48,633 bases of DNA, from assembly GCF_002812985.1 (NCBI RefSeq), contig NZ_PGCP01000020.1:1-48633 (forward strand). The letters are read 5' to 3'. The first letter of the stretch is position 1, and each line of letters opens with the position of its first letter. This document shows positions 46,277-48,633 of the stretch, in pieces. Both the position numbers and the translations under genes were made by a program. Source of the DNA: Aeromonas lusitana. Its GTDB lineage: Bacteria; Pseudomonadota; Gammaproteobacteria; Enterobacterales; Aeromonadaceae. A model generated the notes under the pieces. That model saw only the letters and a program-made list of their open reading frames with translations, was not told the origin of the DNA and made no database searches.

Positions 46277-47486
46277 CGTGCGCCCCGACGATCTCCTGCC
46301 TGAGCGTCTTGATGTCGTCGGCCGTCAGGGTCGAGGGCTGGTGGGCCCAGGTCTGGCGCAGGAAGTTCACCAGATCCGCCAGTTGCTGTTCGCTCAGCTC
46401 CTTGGCGTAACTAGGCATGGGGGCGAAGCGCTCGGTCTGGCTGTAGCTCTGGGCCGGGATCCCGCGTAGCAGCACCGCCAGGGTGTTGGTCGGCGTCTTC
46501 TGATCCAGGGTGGCGTTGGTGTACATGGACGGGGTCACGTTCGGTTTTCCCTGACCCTCTTGGCCGTGGCAACCGGCGCAGTAGCTGTTGTAGAGCGCAT
46601 AGCCCGGATGCGCGCTATCAAGCTGGACCGGCTTGGGTGCTGGCACCGGCAGCGGGGTGTCGCTGTCGAGCAGATAGCTGGTGACGGCGTGCATGTCCTC
46701 GTCGGTCAGGTAGGCGAAGCTCTTCTCGACCACGGGATACATGCCGGCGAAGACGCCCCCCTTGACCGAGTAGCCCTTGCGCAGAAGCTTGGTCAGGGAG
46801 TCATGGGTCCAGCCCTGACGCCTGAGCTCGGTGGCGGTGATCTCCGGCGCCATCACCCCCTCGATCATGTTGCCCTTGAGGTAGTTGGCTTCATCCATCG
46901 CCATGAACATGTTCCGCGGTGTGTGGCACTCGCCGCAGTGGCCCAGCCCATCCACCAGATAGCGTCCCCGGTTCCAGTTGCTGCTCTTGGCCGGATCCGG
47001 CTGGAAGGGGTTGTCTTCGTGGGCCATCAGGTTCCAGGCCAGCAGACCGGTACGTATGTTGAAGGGGAAGGAGACGCCGTTGTCACGGTTCGGGGTGGCG
47101 GCGGGCCTGGTCTGCATGAAGTAGGCGTAGAGCGCCTTCATGTCCTCATCCGTGACCAGATGATAGGAGGTGTAGGGCATGGCGGGGTAGAGCCGTCCAC
47201 TGGGGGCGTCACCGTTGTGCATCACCTCGCGAAACTGCTCGTAGCTGTACTGGCCGATGCCCTGGGTCTTGTCCGAGCTGATGTTGGTGGAGTAGACGAC
47301 GCCAAAGGGTGTCTCGAAGCCGAGGCCCCCTGCGTATTTCTGGCCTCCCTCTGCGGTGTGGCAGGCGGCGCAGTCACCGACCCTGGAGAGGTAGGCCCCC
47401 TGTGCCACCAGGGGATCCTGTGCCTCGGCCCCGTGCACCGTGCCTGCGCCAAGCAGCAGCGCGAATGTGAGTCTGGATAGCATCAT
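46269..47486 (-). CDS. Triheme cytochrome c subunit of a molybdenum hydroxylase
   Basis: 405 aa with an N-terminal signal peptide (about 1-22) and three CxxCH motifs: Cys39-Ala-Ala-Cys-His43, Cys184-Gly-Glu-Cys-His188 and Cys303-Ala-Gly-Cys-His307. This three-domain form is that of cytochrome subunits of periplasm-facing dehydrogenases (alcohol, gluconate and aldehyde or isoquinoline types). It should take electrons from the 2Fe-2S subunit to the respiratory chain. Two adjacent ATGs (47486, 47483); the first overlaps the 2Fe-2S gene by 4 nt. The frame is open 66 codons further upstream, antisense to nothing real, and was not used. Confidence 0.9.
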   Translation of the reverse strand: MMLSRLTFALLLGAGTVHGAEAQDPLVAQGAYLSRVGDCAACHTAEGGQKYAGGLGFETPFGVVYSTNISSDKTQGIGQYSYEQFREVMHNGDAPSGRLYPAMPYTSYHLVTDEDMKALYAYFMQTRPAATPNRDNGVSFPFNIRTGLLAWNLMAHEDNPFQPDPAKSSNWNRGRYLVDGLGHCGECHTPRNMFMAMDEANYLKGNMIEGVMAPEITATELRRQGWTHDSLTKLLRKGYSVKGGVFAGMYPVVEKSFAYLTDEDMHAVTSYLLDSDTPLPVPAPKPVQLDSAHPGYALYNSYCAGCHGQEGQGKPNVTPSMYTNATLDQKTPTNTLAVLLRGIPAQSYSQTERFAPMPSYAKELSEQQLADLVNFLRQTWAHQPSTLTADDIKTLRQEIVGAHDE

Positions 47487-48013
47487 GTGCGTACTACCCC
47501 CTCCGAGATGAGCATGGCCTTGACCCCCTCGTAATACTTCTTGTAACCGGTGCAGCGGCAGACGTGATCCTTGAGTGCTCCCTCTATGGTGGACTCGAGA
47601 TCGGCCATGGATACCGGCTGTTTGCGCAGGCGCTCCAGCAGGACAGTCGTCTCGTTGACGAAGCCCGAGGTGCACCAGCCGCACTGGAAGGAGAAGTGGT
47701 CGAGGAAGGTCTTCTGTACCGGGCTCAGGGCGATCACCTTGCCGAGGCTGTTGCGCTTGGCGTGGCCTTCCACCGTGCGTATACGCTGGCCGTTGAAGCG
47801 ACCCACCCCATTGATGCAGGTGCGCACACTCTCGCTGGTGCCGTCCGCCCCGTCGACGACTATGGTGCAGGCGTGGCAGACACCGACGCCGCAGCCGAAC
47901 TTGGTACCGGTCAGATTCACATACTCGTGCAGGAAGTCGATCATCATGGTGTTGTCATCCACGTCGATCGGGCCGATGAGACGGTCGTTGATGGTCATGT
48001 TTACGGTGATCAT
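47483..48013 (-). CDS. 2Fe-2S subunit of a molybdenum hydroxylase (IorA/CoxS-like)
   Basis: 176 aa small subunit with two 2Fe-2S clusters. First cluster (plant-type): Cys41, 46, 49 and 66 in GCGVGVCHACTIVV...RTC. Second: Cys111, 114, 152 and 154 in CGWC and CRC. No signal peptide. It overlaps both neighbours by 4 nt (ATGA), so expression of the three structural subunits is tightly coupled. Confidence 0.93.
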   Translation of the reverse strand: MITVNMTINDRLIGPIDVDDNTMMIDFLHEYVNLTGTKFGCGVGVCHACTIVVDGADGTSESVRTCINGVGRFNGQRIRTVEGHAKRNSLGKVIALSPVQKTFLDHFSFQCGWCTSGFVNETTVLLERLRKQPVSMADLESTIEGALKDHVCRCTGYKKYYEGVKAMLISEGVVRT

Positions 48014-48633
48014 TGGATGGCCTTCTGGATGTCGGTTGCAGTGACGGGAAGATGATAGAAGCGGGTGCCACTCGCCTGATAGATGGCTTCGACCAGGGCG
48101 GCGACGACGGGGATCATCACCACTTCGCCTATGCCCTTGGTGGCATCGGTGGGGGAGAGGGGCTCCAGCAGGGTGTGGGTCAGGTTCCAGACCGGCAGTT
48201 GATGGGCGAGCGGCACCTGATAGCGGTTCAGGTTCCAGGTGCCGTTGCCCGGCCCCTCCTGTCCCGGTGGCAAGTATTCATAGAGGGCATGGCCGACACC
48301 CATGGCGAGGCCGCCCTGGATCTGGCCTTCCACCAGTTCGGGAACTATGACCCGGCCGGCATCCAGCCAGCTGTGCGCAGAGAGGATATGCACCTTGCCG
48401 GAACCCTTCTCCACTGCGATCTCGACCAGGGTGGCGCAGGGGGCGTAATAGGTCACCATGGCGTTGTTCAGGCTGGTGCTGGGGTAGTGAGCCTGGGTGC
48501 GCTCGAGCAGGTGATAGCCGTTGCCATCGGCCTGTGCCCGCAGCTCGCTGCTGGCACCCTCGCCGTAGCGCAGCGCCAGCGCATCGATGGGCAGGCGCTT
48601 GCTCTGACCCTCGATGGTGAAGTCGCATTCGGC
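48010..48633 (-). CDS. Molybdopterin-binding large subunit (IorB-like), N-terminus cut by window
   Basis: 207 C-terminal residues; the frame is open through the right edge, so most of the protein (families of this type run to about 700-780 aa) lies outside. The segment has IVPELVEGQIQGGLAMGVGHALYE and DATKGIGEVVMIPVVAAL, where the Glu of GIGE matches the conserved catalytic base of the xanthine-dehydrogenase family. First visible gene of the operon, upstream of the 2Fe-2S, cytochrome, XdhC and MobA-like genes. The substrate is probably an aldehyde or a nitrogen heterocycle; the sequence here does not decide. Confidence 0.88.
   Translation of the reverse strand, partial: AECDFTIEGQSKRLPIDALALRYGEGASSELRAQADGNGYHLLERTQAHYPSTSLNNAMVTYYAPCATLVEIAVEKGSGKVHILSAHSWLDAGRVIVPELVEGQIQGGLAMGVGHALYEYLPPGQEGPGNGTWNLNRYQVPLAHQLPVWNLTHTLLEPLSPTDATKGIGEVVMIPVVAALVEAIYQASGTRFYHLPVTATDIQKAIQ

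Overview
The window looks like a chromosomal segment of a gammaproteobacterium, most likely Aeromonas. Reasons: GC-rich coding sequence, housekeeping proteins close to their Escherichia coli and Vibrio counterparts (AsnS, AspS, BioA-D, CmoA/B, NagA/B/C), and a chromosomal phosphoethanolamine transferase that resembles MCR-3-type enzymes. I see no rRNA, tRNA, CRISPR array, insertion sequence or phage gene. Species was not tested.

Layout. 1-4.1 kb: the 3'-truncated dcuB (C4-dicarboxylate antiporter), asnS, and a short membrane protein with a c-type heme motif and a HAMP domain but no output domain. 4.2-9.5 kb: biotin genes, with bioA divergent from bioBFCD across a BirA-like operator. 9.6-18 kb: htpX, a MOSC/flavin-reductase/ferredoxin fusion, a YdcH-like protein, an unknown exported protein with a MATE pump, a SulP permease and an NTase/GNAT pair. 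18-23 kb: cysM, then a four-gene operon (CalB-like aldehyde dehydrogenase, TetR, SCP2-like protein, iron-type alcohol dehydrogenase) with its own promoter and operator. 23-25 kb: a 97-aa orphan, nlpC and an OxyR-type regulator with an OxyR-like site in front of it. 25.2-28.5 kb: a three-gene set of ATP-grasp glutamate-ligase-like protein, inactive-transglutaminase membrane protein and retropepsin-like lipoprotein. 28.6-34.5 kb: cmoB, cmoA, yecE-like, aspS (with a long structured leader) and yebC. 34.6-36.4 kb: eptA/mcr-3-like gene behind a PmrA-box match. 36.7-44.6 kb: N-acetylglucosamine module nagC-nagA-nagB divergent from nagE plus a secreted GH20 hexosaminidase, followed by a folded RNA element. 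44.7-48.6 kb: a molybdenum hydroxylase operon (large subunit truncated by the window edge, 2Fe-2S subunit, triheme cytochrome c, XdhC, MobA-like).

How the genes work together. The exported hexosaminidase releases GlcNAc from chitin oligomers, NagE imports it as GlcNAc-6-P, NagA and NagB take it to fructose-6-P, and NagC with CRP probably controls the divergent promoters by DNA looping. BioC/F/A/D/B make biotin from a pimeloyl precursor; bioH is not in the window. The molybdenum enzyme should pass electrons from a hydroxylated substrate through two 2Fe-2S clusters to the triheme cytochrome.

The signals I rate highest are the ligase/transglutaminase/retropepsin set, the three-way-junction RNA at 44428-44513, the PmrA box before eptA, the aspS leader, the MOSC fusion and the heme-HAMP orphan. 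All functions are inferred by reading the sequence; no database search was run.
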